From: Winogradskyella sp.
Lineage (GTDB): Bacteria > Bacteroidota > Bacteroidia > Flavobacteriales > Flavobacteriaceae
DNA length: 64,000 bases
NCBI RefSeq assembly: GCF_028289625.1
Contig: NZ_JANQOM010000045.1
Location: forward strand, 1 to 64,000
Direction: 5' to 3'
The notes beneath the pieces are model-generated. The model saw nothing but the letters and a program-made list of their open reading frames with translations, did not search any database and was not told the origin of the DNA. The translations under genes were made by a program, and so were the position numbers. Shown here piece by piece: positions 34,294 to 42,785 of this stretch. Every line of letters begins with the position of its first letter. Within the stretch, counting starts at the first letter, position 1.

Positions 34294-36633
34294 TTAATCA
34301 TTATTTTGAGTAAATTCTAAAAAACGCTGTATGAAGGCTTCACGCTCACTTTCATCCTGTAGCAAAAAGAACAATCCTAAAGAGCGTTCTAGTTGCATGG
34401 CACTGAGTAGATAGTTGTAAGTGGCATTGGCTTTAGCGAGTTGCGCCTGAAGATAATTGTTTTGAGCATCTAAAAGCTGTACAATGTTTACCGCACCATT
34501 GGCATAAGACGTTTGTGTTAAGTCTAAAGCTTCCTCAGCAGTCTGCTCAAATACTTCAGACAATTGGATATTAGATATTTGATTTATCAATTCTAAAACT
34601 GAATCATTGATATTTTTTTCAATATTTAAGGTGATATTATCTTTTGTAACCTCTAACTGCTCCTTTTGTACCGCAGCAATCTGCTGATTAAGGTTTTGTT
34701 TGTTTTGATTAAATATTGGAATCGAAACGTTAAGACCAACCGTATAATAACCTTCAGGGATTGCGGGAAAACCCATTGGAAAATCCGTTCCTATACCAGA
34801 TCGCGAAAACTCATAATTGTACTGCCCTTGTAAGGCTACAGTTGGCAAAAAACGTCCGACACCAAATAAACGCTCACTGCGCTCAGTAGCTTCAATATTA
34901 TAGTTTAAAGCTTTTAGCTCTGGGGCATTATTGATAGCTTCTTGAATTAAGAATTTTACAAATGGTGCTTTTAATGTTGGGTCGTCTAGAAACTGCCCCA
35001 ACTGTTCGTAATTATAATTACTGAAAATACCTTTTTGTAACTCTGCCTCTTCAACATCAATCTTGGTATCAATAGGGTTATTCAATAATTGATTCAAGGC
35101 ATAAAAACCTTGTTCTAATTGATTAACCGCCTCAACCATTTGTTGAGTATTCTGCGCCAATTCTGATTTAAAACGTAATACGTCAGATTTACCAGCTTGT
35201 CCTGCTTCATAATTTTCAGTAGCTATTCTTAAGTTATATCTAGTCAACTCCAAATTCTTGCTTTGAATAGCAAGATTGGCTTTTAAAATCAATGCTGTGA
35301 AATAAGCGGTAGCAACATTAAATACCGTATTTAATGCCTCACTATTATAATTTTCTTTTTGTGCTTCGCGCAAAGACTTTTGAATGCTAATATTTGCATT
35401 AACCGATTCGGAAAATACAGTTTGTTGAAGTGCAATATTACCAGATGTACTTAGCTCAGGATTTTGCCCATTACTAACTTCAGCTAAATCTGGATCTATA
35501 TAAGATCCCGTTGCATTTGCGGTAACATTAGGTAAGTAATCACTATTAGCAACTTGAACGTCTTTTTCTGCCAATGTGATATCGCGTTGTAAAACCTGTA
35601 AATCCAAATTCTCCGTAATGGTCTCTTGCATAACACTTACCAAAGTGTACTTCTTATCTGCTACCGTTTCATCAGGATTTCCGACAAAAGTAGTTGTGGC
35701 GATTAAACTATACTTTAAAGGTAGTCCGATTTTCTCCGCAGTATTAAAATTAACGCTAAGATTACTATTAGTTTCGAGCTTAGTACTAACGCCAGAGAAT
35801 TCATCGTTTAAGATGACGGATTCAACAGTTAGTGCTATCCTTCTAAAAAACTGATCGAGTTCGGATTGATCATGATTACTAGCCAAAATACCATTAGTAA
35901 CGTCCCTAACCGGGTTTGCAGTAAAGGATGGTAATTTTTTATCGATTAAAACTTGAGCTAAATCTTGCATTTGCTCGTCGGTGAGGTAAAACCCACCCGC
36001 CAAGTATAGTGCATCGATATTATCTAAATTAGAAGTAATGTCATTTAAACTTTCAAAAGGAATAAGCCGAAAACCCATATCCAAATCCGTGCTAATCTTA
36101 TCAAAAGCTGATTCAATGGGCAAATTATCCAAGAAGTGCTTTTCTACGGCGACACCGACACGCTTAGGATTTGCTAGTTTCTTTAATAATTTCAGATCCT
36201 CAGCATAGGATTGCGATGTGGTAATTGACATAAAGTTTTTTATATCTCTATCGACCTTGATGTCTGTTACCAATTCTTCACTTAGTGCTCCAAAAACAAT
36301 GGTTGGCTTTGGATAACTCTCACGTTTAGAAATGACTGTATTATTAACAATGCCAAAGGCAATTATAATATCGGTATCGTTATTCAACAATAAGTTATAA
36401 TTAGATAGTGCTCTATCTAAATTAAAGTCATTAACAAATTGATTGTTTTCGGGAAATTGAAGCACAGCATCCTCACCAACTACTGCCGAAATCTCATTAG
36501 AAAGTCCTTGTAATAATCCTTCAATCTCAGGAGATGTTTTATCTAATAGATATCCTATTTTATAAGTTTTGGTCTGGCTAAAAGAAAATAAAAATAAAAA
36601 GAGAGTTAGTAAAACACTGTAAAAATAGCGCAT
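34294..36633 (-). CDS. ABC substrate-binding domain fused to TolC-family outer-membrane protein
   Basis: A 779-residue exported protein with two unrelated parts. After a signal peptide (YFYSVLLTLFLFLFSFS), residues 22-330 look like the ABC_sub_bind (TrpX-like) periplasmic-binding fold: KIGYLLDKTSPEIEG, DTDIIIAFGIVNNT, PTIVFGALSEE, KLPSFTANPVRDVTNGILAS, and the characteristic ending NLSVNFNTAEKIGLPLKYSL. Residues 355-779 are TolC-type, with two long helical repeats (LEVTKDNITLNIEKNINDSV, then SYANGAVNIVQLLDAQNNYLQAQ). It heads the efflux operon, so it probably supplies the outer-membrane duct. The ligand-binding head in one chain is unusual and could sense or capture a substrate. No frameshift or stop lies between the parts. 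Confidence 0.88.
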   Translation of the reverse strand: MRYFYSVLLTLFLFLFSFSQTKTYKIGYLLDKTSPEIEGLLQGLSNEISAVVGEDAVLQFPENNQFVNDFNLDRALSNYNLLLNNDTDIIIAFGIVNNTVISKRESYPKPTIVFGALSEELVTDIKVDRDIKNFMSITTSQSYAEDLKLLKKLANPKRVGVAVEKHFLDNLPIESAFDKISTDLDMGFRLIPFESLNDITSNLDNIDALYLAGGFYLTDEQMQDLAQVLIDKKLPSFTANPVRDVTNGILASNHDQSELDQFFRRIALTVESVILNDEFSGVSTKLETNSNLSVNFNTAEKIGLPLKYSLIATTTFVGNPDETVADKKYTLVSVMQETITENLDLQVLQRDITLAEKDVQVANSDYLPNVTANATGSYIDPDLAEVSNGQNPELSTSGNIALQQTVFSESVNANISIQKSLREAQKENYNSEALNTVFNVATAYFTALILKANLAIQSKNLELTRYNLRIATENYEAGQAGKSDVLRFKSELAQNTQQMVEAVNQLEQGFYALNQLLNNPIDTKIDVEEAELQKGIFSNYNYEQLGQFLDDPTLKAPFVKFLIQEAINNAPELKALNYNIEATERSERLFGVGRFLPTVALQGQYNYEFSRSGIGTDFPMGFPAIPEGYYTVGLNVSIPIFNQNKQNLNQQIAAVQKEQLEVTKDNITLNIEKNINDSVLELINQISNIQLSEVFEQTAEEALDLTQTSYANGAVNIVQLLDAQNNYLQAQLAKANATYNYLLSAMQLERSLGLFFLLQDESEREAFIQRFLEFTQNND

Positions 36634-36744
36634 TGGTTAATTTATTTGGTTGCTAGCTTTCAATAAAAGTAAAGTTTATTTCTTTAGAAACCAATAAATT
36701 GAAAAGTATTTGATTTCTGTTTAATGTTTCCTACCAATAGTTCT

Positions 36745-36752
36745 TATTTTTG
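36745..36752 (+). promoter_or_regulatory. -7 element before the pepT remnant and ROK gene
   Basis: TATTTTTG matches TAnnTTTG. The same segment is duplicated before the intact pepT, where one extra base breaks the spacing of the motif. It may drive the ROK gene. Confidence 0.35.
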
Positions 36753-36959
36753 ATAAAAACTTTAAACATACAATATATTATTGACCACTTTACTAATTAT
36801 GCTACCAATGGGAATGCTTTGCAGAAAATAAGTGTTGAGGATATGGGCTTAGGCAATTATAAGTTTATCAATTATTTGAAAGTTGATATCTCTTTACTTA
36901 TTTTGTTCTTATTTAGTATCAATAATTTTAGTGCCTTTGATATGACCTTTTTAATTTAG
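36747..36959 (+). pseudogene. Truncated 5' copy of pepT with lost start
   Basis: The stretch 36747-36811 aligns without gaps to 38111-38175, covering the leader and first 14 or so codons of pepT, with 49 of 65 bases identical by my count. The translated part IKTLNIQYIIDHFTNYATNG matches [20 protein letters not shown] at 11 of 20 residues. The position of the pepT ATG is ATA here, so the start is lost. After about residue 20 the similarity ends, and the open frame to 36959 (a hydrophobic tail ending FDMTFLI) is not recognisable. It looks like the relic of an old pepT duplication. The 337-base gap between the efflux operon and the ROK gene holds nothing else that I can identify. Confidence 0.7.
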
Positions 36960-36970
36960 CAGTTTACAGA

Positions 36971-37927
36971 ATGGATTTAGTAGTTGGAATAGATATCGGC
37001 GGAACAAAAACCAAGATTGGACTTGTTGATAAAAGTGGCAACACTTTAGAAAGTACATTTTACAGAACCAAGGAATATCCAGAATTAGATGGATATTTAA
37101 TTAAAATGGCTCAAACCATACATCAACTCAAATCCAAAATTCCTAATCGTTCTAATTTGATTGGAATTGGCATAGGTGCTCCCAATGCTTCGAGCAAAAA
37201 AGGAACTATAGAGAATGCAGCCAATCTCCCTTGGAAAGGTAGTGTACCTTTTGTTGATCAATTAAAATCACATATTGATGTACCTATCCAATTAATGAAT
37301 GATGCAAGTGCCGCTGCATTAGGTGAAATGCTTTTTGGAAATGCCAAGGGTATGAAAGACTTTATAGTGATTACACTTGGCACAGGTTTGGGTTCAGGAA
37401 TCGTAGTAAATGGACAACTAGTAGAAGGTTACGACGGTTTTGCCGGAGAATTAGGCCACTTTGACCTTACTTTTGGTGATGGCAGATATACAGGACTTGG
37501 TGTAGATGGCGGTTTAGAAGCTTATGTTTCAGCAACAGGATTGAAGCGTACTATTATGTACATGCTCAGTAAGTATATGGAACCAAGTAGATTTAGAGGT
37601 ATTGCTTATAACGATTTACACGGGGAAGATATAACACAAGCTGCAGAAGAAGGCGATCTAATAGCTATCAAAGCTTTTGAGTATACCAGTAAAATATTGG
37701 GTCATGCCCTAGCGAATTTTGTAACTTTCACACAACCAGAAGCTATTTTTCTATTAGGTGGTTTAACTAGTAGCGGTAAATGGATTCTCGATACAACAAA
37801 AAGTTACATGGACGCTCATCTTTTAGATATTTATAAAGGAAAAGTAAAGTTGCTTTCTTCTGGAATGCATGGTAAAAATGCAGCCATTTTGGGTGCAGCA
37901 TCATTAATTTGGCAGAAAGTTAAATGA
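36971..37927 (+). CDS. ROK family sugar kinase lacking the zinc-binding cysteines
   Basis: A 318-residue kinase of the ROK family, which phosphorylates glucose, N-acetylglucosamine, fructose or similar sugars. The N-terminal phosphate loop is DIGGTKTKIGLVDKSG, the catalytic base Asp111 is in LMNDASAAALGE, and adenosine motifs are VITLGTGLGSGIVVNG and FLLGGLTSSG. The ROK signature normally has a His and three Cys that hold zinc (GH...RxCxCGxxGCLE). Here the His is kept (GHFDL) but the cysteines are replaced by Thr, Leu and Gly (RYTGLGVDGGLEAY), so it should be zinc-free. It stands between a pepT remnant and intact pepT and starts 11 bases after the remnant frame. The substrate is not predictable. 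Confidence 0.9.
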   Translation: MDLVVGIDIGGTKTKIGLVDKSGNTLESTFYRTKEYPELDGYLIKMAQTIHQLKSKIPNRSNLIGIGIGAPNASSKKGTIENAANLPWKGSVPFVDQLKSHIDVPIQLMNDASAAALGEMLFGNAKGMKDFIVITLGTGLGSGIVVNGQLVEGYDGFAGELGHFDLTFGDGRYTGLGVDGGLEAYVSATGLKRTIMYMLSKYMEPSRFRGIAYNDLHGEDITQAAEEGDLIAIKAFEYTSKILGHALANFVTFTQPEAIFLLGGLTSSGKWILDTTKSYMDAHLLDIYKGKVKLLSSGMHGKNAAILGAASLIWQKVK

Positions 37928-38131
37928 CTACAACTGATCAATTCTATGAAAATTCAAAATTTATTAAGATTTGCTTACTGCTACAGTTGTTTTTCAATAA
38001 TCTTAAGTTTTCTACCAAAAAAACTATTGACATTTCCAAAAAGCAATGACAATATTAGTATCATTCTCCAATGAAATATTGTAAATTGTTTCATATTATA
38101 TAGTTAGTACTTTTTGATAAAAACATTCAAT

Positions 38132-39364
38132 ATGCAGCACATAATTGACCGCTTTATAAGCTATGTTACCATTGATACGGAGTCCGATCCAAATTCTGAT
38201 ACAACTCCAAGTACCGCTAAGCAATGGGATTTGGCCAATAAGCTCGTAAAGGAGCTTAAAGCCATTGGCATGAGTAACGTTACTATTGATGAGAATGCCT
38301 ATATTATGGCAACACTACCAAGTAATGTAGACCATGATGTGCCAACTATAGGATTCATATCGCATTTCGATACATCACCAGATTTTACAGGAGCTAATGT
38401 TAATCCACAAATTATTCAGAATTACGACGGAAAAAACATTCTTTTGAACACCGAAGAAAATATCATCTTATCTCCAAATTATTTTGAGGATTTGTTACTC
38501 TACAAAGGACAAACGTTGATTACTACAGACGGTACAACACTTTTAGGTGCCGATGATAAAGCCGGAATTACTGAAATAGTGACGGCTATGGAATACCTAA
38601 TTAATCATCCAGAAATTAAACATGGCATCATTAAAGTAGGCTTTACACCAGACGAAGAAATCGGTCGTGGTGCCCACAAGTTCGATGTAGAAAAGTTCGG
38701 AGCGGAATGGGCCTACACCATGGACGGCAGTCAAATTGGTGAGTTGGAATATGAAAACTTTAATGCGGCTGGTGCTACAATAAAAGTGAAAGGAAAAATT
38801 GTTCATCCTGGCTATGCCAAGGGTAAGATGGTGAATTCCATGTATTATGCTGCCGAGTTTATTAATACCTTACCAAGACAAGAAACACCAGAGCATACCG
38901 AAGGTTATGAAGGTTTTTTTCACTTGTACAGCATTGACGGTAAAGTTGAAGAAACAACCTTACAATATATTGTAAGAGATCATGATAAAGACAAATTTGA
39001 AGCTCGTAAAGCTTTAATGGAAAACATTATAAAGGACTTGAACCAAAAGCACAAAGCCGACATCTTTGAATTAGAGATTAAGAATCAATATTTCAACATG
39101 CGAGAAAAAGTTGAACCTGTAATACATATTGTCGATATTGCTGAAGAAGCTATGAAATCATTGGGTATAAAACCACTTATAAAACCTATTAGAGGAGGAA
39201 CAGATGGTTCTCAACTGTCTTATATGGGTTTGCCTTGTCCGAATATTTTTGCAGGAGGGCACAACTTTCATGGACGTTATGAATATGTACCAGTGGAAAG
39301 CATGCAAAAAGCAGTTGAAGTGATTTGTAAGATTGCTGAGTTAACCGCTAGTAAATACAAATAG
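38132..39364 (+). CDS. pepT: Peptidase T (tripeptide aminopeptidase, M20B)
   Basis: A 410-residue cytosolic zinc aminopeptidase that removes the N-terminal residue of tripeptides. The start is set at ATG 38132 ([18 protein letters not shown]), since the open frame before it uses only a TTG. The metal site is built from the His of [18 protein letters not shown], the bridging Asp in LLGADDKAG, the catalytic Glu pair in [16 protein letters not shown], the Asp in [13 protein letters not shown] and the His of [14 protein letters not shown]. The lid domain carries [15 protein letters not shown]. The length is the family norm. A truncated older copy of its 5' end lies before the ROK gene 1.4 kb upstream. 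The 204-base gap in front of it is AT-rich and otherwise empty. Confidence 0.97.
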   Translation: MQHIIDRFISYVTIDTESDPNSDTTPSTAKQWDLANKLVKELKAIGMSNVTIDENAYIMATLPSNVDHDVPTIGFISHFDTSPDFTGANVNPQIIQNYDGKNILLNTEENIILSPNYFEDLLLYKGQTLITTDGTTLLGADDKAGITEIVTAMEYLINHPEIKHGIIKVGFTPDEEIGRGAHKFDVEKFGAEWAYTMDGSQIGELEYENFNAAGATIKVKGKIVHPGYAKGKMVNSMYYAAEFINTLPRQETPEHTEGYEGFFHLYSIDGKVEETTLQYIVRDHDKDKFEARKALMENIIKDLNQKHKADIFELEIKNQYFNMREKVEPVIHIVDIAEEAMKSLGIKPLIKPIRGGTDGSQLSYMGLPCPNIFAGGHNFHGRYEYVPVESMQKAVEVICKIAELTASKYK

Positions 39365-39489
39365 AGTAACAAGTCTCTTAGCACAAATCAATTGTAATTC
39401 ATTATCTTTAGGTTATATCTAAACAACTCAATTGCTCATTATTTAAAGTTTAGAAAGGTGTAAATCAAACTATAACTAACTATCAAATC

Positions 39490-40032
39490 ATGAAATATTT
39501 AAAGTACATACTGGTAATTATTGCCCTGTTAATTATCGGATTTTTCCTTTTAGGATTAATCAAGTCAGAAGTCACCTATGAATGCGAAATAACGGTCGAT
39601 AAACCGCTAGAAGAATCTTGGGCCGTGAGTCAGGATGAGGAAAAAATGTCGGATTGGTTGGACGGATTTCAGCGAATTGAGCATGTGAGTGGAACACCTG
39701 GTACCGTTGGCGCTGTATCTGATGTTTATTTTATTACTGAAGGGCAAGAGATGACAATTAGGGAAACCATTAAGAACATTGTCCCAAATGAATCTATAAC
39801 AATGTCTTTTACATCGGACTTTATGAATATGGATTATAAACTTGCTATGGAATCTGTAGGTGGAAAAACAAAAATAATGTCTAGCACCACTGCCATGGGA
39901 AATGGCATGGTATCGAGATCGATTATGGCCTTGGCAGGAAATTCTATCAAAGCACAGGAAGAAACAAATCTCGCAAGCCTAAAGAAAACCATTGAGAATA
40001 ATGCAAAAAATTATTTCGCTACTGAAAACTAA
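39490..40032 (+). CDS. SRPBCC-fold protein with N-terminal membrane anchor
   Basis: A 180-residue protein with an N-terminal transmembrane helix (YILVIIALLIIGFFLLGLI, residues 6-24) and a START/SRPBCC-like domain at about 30-165: YECEITVDKPLEESWAVSQDEEKMSDWLDGFQRIEHVSG, then EGQEMTIRETIKNIVPNESITMSF. It has no known catalytic residues. Such domains bind lipids or other hydrophobic ligands. Here the anchor would hold it at the inner membrane facing the periplasm or cytosol. The gene is downstream of pepT after 125 bases. That gap includes an inverted pair TTTAG...CTAAA at 39407-39423, of unknown meaning. Confidence 0.8.
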   Translation: MKYLKYILVIIALLIIGFFLLGLIKSEVTYECEITVDKPLEESWAVSQDEEKMSDWLDGFQRIEHVSGTPGTVGAVSDVYFITEGQEMTIRETIKNIVPNESITMSFTSDFMNMDYKLAMESVGGKTKIMSSTTAMGNGMVSRSIMALAGNSIKAQEETNLASLKKTIENNAKNYFATEN

Positions 40033-40129
40033 TCCTCTATTAGCGAATATACTTGATTCTTGCCATTGAAAAAGATGACTATTTAATCTTAAGCGTTAAA
40101 ATCTTTTCTCTCTCATAAAATCAGAAATT

Positions 40130-40729
40130 ATGAAAAAAGTATACTCGGTAGAAGAATATATAGAAACTAATTCACATTATGCAGAAGAACTTACCTTTTT
40201 GCGTGATATCATCAATTCAACCGAACTGGAAGAAACTTTAAAATGGAGTGCACCAACCTATTGCCTTGATGGAAAAAATATAGTGGGTCTGGGAGCATTT
40301 AAACATCATTGTTGTCTTTGGTTTCATCAAGGTGTATTTTTAAAAGACAAGCATAATCTTTTAATTAATGCTCAAGAAGGCAAAACCAAAGCATTACGCC
40401 AAATGCGATTTAAAACTAAAGCAGATATTAATAAAGATTTGGTTTTGGCCTACGTAAAAGAAGCCATCACTAACCAGAAAGCAGGTAAAGAAATAAAACC
40501 TCAACGTCAGTCTAAACCAGTAGTTGTACCATCAGAATTAGAGGTTGTTTTAAATACGAATGTAGAACTTAAATCAGGTTTTGAGACATTAACGCCAGGA
40601 AAACAGCGTGAATATTGCGAATACATCGACCAAGCCAAACGAGAGGCTACCAAACAATCTCGAATAGAAAAAATAACACCCATGATTTTAGATGGTGTTG
40701 GTTTAAACGACAAATACAAAAACTGTTAA
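40130..40729 (+). CDS. DUF1801 plus YdeI-like protein
   Basis: A 199-residue cytosolic protein. The first part, about 1-115, is a DUF1801 unit (YSVEEYIETNSHYAEELTFLRDII, ETLKWSAPTYCLDGKNIVGLGAFKHHCCLWF). The C-terminal 60 residues are the YdeI tail with LTPGKQREYCEYIDQAKREATKQSRIEKI. The same LTPGKQR tail occurs in the protein at 617, which has a different front half, so tail and head seem to be modular. DUF1801 has a frataxin-like fold in known structures. The function is not known. A hairpin terminator follows. Confidence 0.85.
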   Translation: MKKVYSVEEYIETNSHYAEELTFLRDIINSTELEETLKWSAPTYCLDGKNIVGLGAFKHHCCLWFHQGVFLKDKHNLLINAQEGKTKALRQMRFKTKADINKDLVLAYVKEAITNQKAGKEIKPQRQSKPVVVPSELEVVLNTNVELKSGFETLTPGKQREYCEYIDQAKREATKQSRIEKITPMILDGVGLNDKYKNC

Positions 40730-40734
40730 ATTAA

Positions 40735-40761
40735 AAAAGCCACTCTTTTTGAGTGGCTTTT
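40735..40761. terminator. Bidirectional terminator between the DUF1801 gene and yajC
   Basis: AAAAGCCACTC pairs perfectly with GAGTGGCTTTT around a five-T loop. Flanking A- and T-tracts fit both strands. Confidence 0.9.
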
Positions 40762-40788
40762 AAATAATTATTCGTTTCAGAAAGAACG

Positions 40789-41082
40789 CTACTTTGCTTT
40801 TACAACAGGTGCGTTTAATTTTTTACTCATTTCCATTGAAATTGCAGAACGCTCAAACTTTATCTTGCCAGCTGATGTCTCAATAACACAGCTATGGTCC
40901 TTATCGTTCAATTCTACAACTTTACCGTGCATTCCACTTTTAGTGATCACACGATCACCGCGTTTTAGCTCACTAGCAAATTTTTTTTCTTGCTTTTGGC
41001 GTTTCATCTGTGGTGCTATCATAAAGAAATACATCACAGCAAAAATAGCGATGAACGGTAAAAATGATCCTAATCCTTCCAT
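40789..41082 (-). CDS. yajC: Preprotein translocase subunit YajC
   Basis: A 97-residue membrane protein that associates with SecDF and the Sec channel. It has one N-terminal helix (LGSFLPFIAIFAVMYFFMIAPQ, about 5-25) and the family signature KFASELKRGDRVITKSGMHGKVVEL, ending in a basic tail. It forms a conserved Bacteroidota cluster with DUF1573 and nusB on the same strand, 27 bases behind the DUF1573 gene. Confidence 0.95.
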   Translation of the reverse strand: MEGLGSFLPFIAIFAVMYFFMIAPQMKRQKQEKKFASELKRGDRVITKSGMHGKVVELNDKDHSCVIETSAGKIKFERSAISMEMSKKLNAPVVKAK

Positions 41083-41109
41083 TAAATTATTTTAATTGTT
41101 ATGTTATAA

Positions 41110-41625
41110 CTACCCTTGTGTACCTCCACTAGTGGACAATGGGTTAATTGTAGCCTTACCTGCAGGTTTTTGAGGTGCATTAGGGTCTTTCTCAACCATA
41201 GCCGTAATCTTCACCACTTCCGCACCTTTTTCAGTATTGGTAGTCATTGTTAAAGACTTAGACACTTTACCATTACCCTTACCGTTAAACTTAACAGTAA
41301 ACTGACCGGTTTCTCCAGGCGCTACTTCTTTAGTGTAGTTTGATGGTACCGTGCAACCACATGAACTTTTAATATTACTCACTACTAACATAGAATTACC
41401 TGTATTGGTATATTTAAAAATAGTTTCAACAGGAGTACCATTTACAATAGTACCGAAATCGTGCTCCATTTTATCCATTTCCATTACTGGGAAGTTACCA
41501 GCATTAGCATCTCTCTCAGCAGCAACAGCCACCTTTTCTGAATTAACTTTACTTGCTGCATCATCTTTACAAGATGTGAAAGCTACCATACATAAAGTAC
41601 TAAGTCCTAAGATTACCTTTTTCAT
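41110..41625 (-). CDS. DUF1573 lipoprotein, Ig-like
   Basis: A 171-residue lipoprotein (MKKVILGLSTLCMVAFTSC, lipobox Cys19) with one DUF1573 immunoglobulin-like domain at about 50-155. Marks are MEHDFGTIVNGTPVETIFKYTNTG and IKSSCGCTVPSNYTKEVAPGETGQFTV. The CGC pair could form a disulfide or bind metal. The C-terminus is a Pro/Ala/Gly-rich tail. Its function is unknown, but the gene is regularly found between nusB and yajC in Bacteroidota, as here. Its own -7 element lies upstream. Confidence 0.9.
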   Translation of the reverse strand: MKKVILGLSTLCMVAFTSCKDDAASKVNSEKVAVAAERDANAGNFPVMEMDKMEHDFGTIVNGTPVETIFKYTNTGNSMLVVSNIKSSCGCTVPSNYTKEVAPGETGQFTVKFNGKGNGKVSKSLTMTTNTEKGAEVVKITAMVEKDPNAPQKPAGKATINPLSTSGGTQG

Positions 41626-41668
41626 TACTTATATTTTTTAATTAATATACTCTAGTTTTTTCAGTTGG

Positions 41669-41676
41669 CAAAGGTA
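41669..41676 (-). promoter_or_regulatory. -7 element of the DUF1573-yajC unit
   Basis: Minus-strand TACCTTTG matches TAnnTTTG, 44 bases before the DUF1573 start, with a TTG 14 bases further upstream. Confidence 0.45.
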
Positions 41677-41749
41677 GTAATTATTCCCAGCAATTAAAAT
41701 TTTTAGGCTGCTGTTAACAGGTTTACGAAAGAATTATACTACAAATTTG

Positions 41750-42694
41750 TTACATAAGTCCCCTTCCCGCTTTAGGATATAACTTTTGGGATTGATATTC
41801 CTTAACAATTTTATCTAAAATCCCATTGATAAACAAGCTGCTTTTGGGTGTAGAATATTCTTTTGCAATTTCTAAATACTCGTTAATGGTGACCTTGTGA
41901 GGTATGGAAGGAAATTTCTGAAATTCGCACAGTGCCATTTTCAAAAGCAACCCATCTAAACTCGCTAACCGTTCTGTATCCCAATTCGTAGTCTTCTTTG
42001 AAATTTCTTCATTAAACTTTGAATTATTCAAAACGGTTTTTTTGAATAAATCCTTAGCAAATTCCTTATCGTCTTCGTCCTTATATAAATCTGGTAATAA
42101 TTTGGTCTCAGGCGAGGTAAGTTTTACCTTTCTCAATATCTTTAAAAGAACTGTATTTACTACAGGGAAATCGTCAACCCATGTCAACTTTTTATCTTCA
42201 AAATAATCGAATAACTTATCATTTGGTGCGATAATTTCGGTATAAATGCTTATGATAAATTGCTTATCATGTTCAAAACCAGCATCAGCATCTTCTAAAT
42301 AATCCTCGTATAGCTTACTTTTCCTAGTCTCTTTAAAAAGTATATCTACATATTCAAAATCGAGATGCCAAAAGTTTAGCTTACGCTTGGCTATAACATC
42401 TTGCAGCATTTTGTTATTGCTAATAAAATTCAACAACAAATTATCCTGGAACTTTGTATTGGGGTTTCTATCCGAATCAGCACTTAATAGCTTTTTCTGT
42501 AGCTTCTCATTATAGTCCTTGCTTTTTTTATGCAATTCGGTAAGCAAAGCAATAATAGAAAGGTATAAATCTAGCATACCGTCCAAACTATGCAATAAAA
42601 ACTTTTCGTCTTTAACCAAATCGTCACTCTCATGACCTTTAAAGGCATACAAAGATTGCATGACTTTTATTCTGATATGTCTTCTATTGAGCAT
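41750..42694 (-). CDS. nusB: Transcription antitermination factor NusB, long Bacteroidota form
   Basis: A 314-residue protein that binds boxA RNA with NusE to support rRNA transcription. E. coli NusB has about 140 residues; the Bacteroidota form carries a long helical N-terminal extension, and this one agrees. It begins MLNRRHIRIKVMQSLYAFKGH, and the core NusB fold is in the C-terminal half: DWDTERLASLDGLLLKMALCEF, followed by KVTINEYLEIAKEYSTPKSSLFINGILDKI. It is separated from the dehydrogenase upstream by a terminator and from DUF1573 by 124 bases with a separate promoter. Confidence 0.95.
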   Translation of the reverse strand: MLNRRHIRIKVMQSLYAFKGHESDDLVKDEKFLLHSLDGMLDLYLSIIALLTELHKKSKDYNEKLQKKLLSADSDRNPNTKFQDNLLLNFISNNKMLQDVIAKRKLNFWHLDFEYVDILFKETRKSKLYEDYLEDADAGFEHDKQFIISIYTEIIAPNDKLFDYFEDKKLTWVDDFPVVNTVLLKILRKVKLTSPETKLLPDLYKDEDDKEFAKDLFKKTVLNNSKFNEEISKKTTNWDTERLASLDGLLLKMALCEFQKFPSIPHKVTINEYLEIAKEYSTPKSSLFINGILDKIVKEYQSQKLYPKAGRGLM

Positions 42695-42720
42695 ATAGAA
42701 AGAACTGCGTTATCTAGGTT

Positions 42721-42751
42721 ATTAAAAAAGGCGAATCAGCTCTGATTCACC
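42721..42751 (-). terminator. Terminator of the amino-acid dehydrogenase gene
   Basis: On the minus strand GGTGAATCAG pairs with CTGATTCGCC around two bases (one G-T-like pair), followed by six T. It lies 35 bases after the dehydrogenase stop. Confidence 0.8.
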
Positions 42752-42785
42752 TTGCAAAAATACTATTATTTAATTCTGAAAAAAA

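Noticed and set aside
39407-39423. TTTAG-N7-CTAAA dyad before the SRPBCC gene
   Set aside because: Weak and AT-rich, expected by chance in this base composition; kept only as a note in the gene entry.
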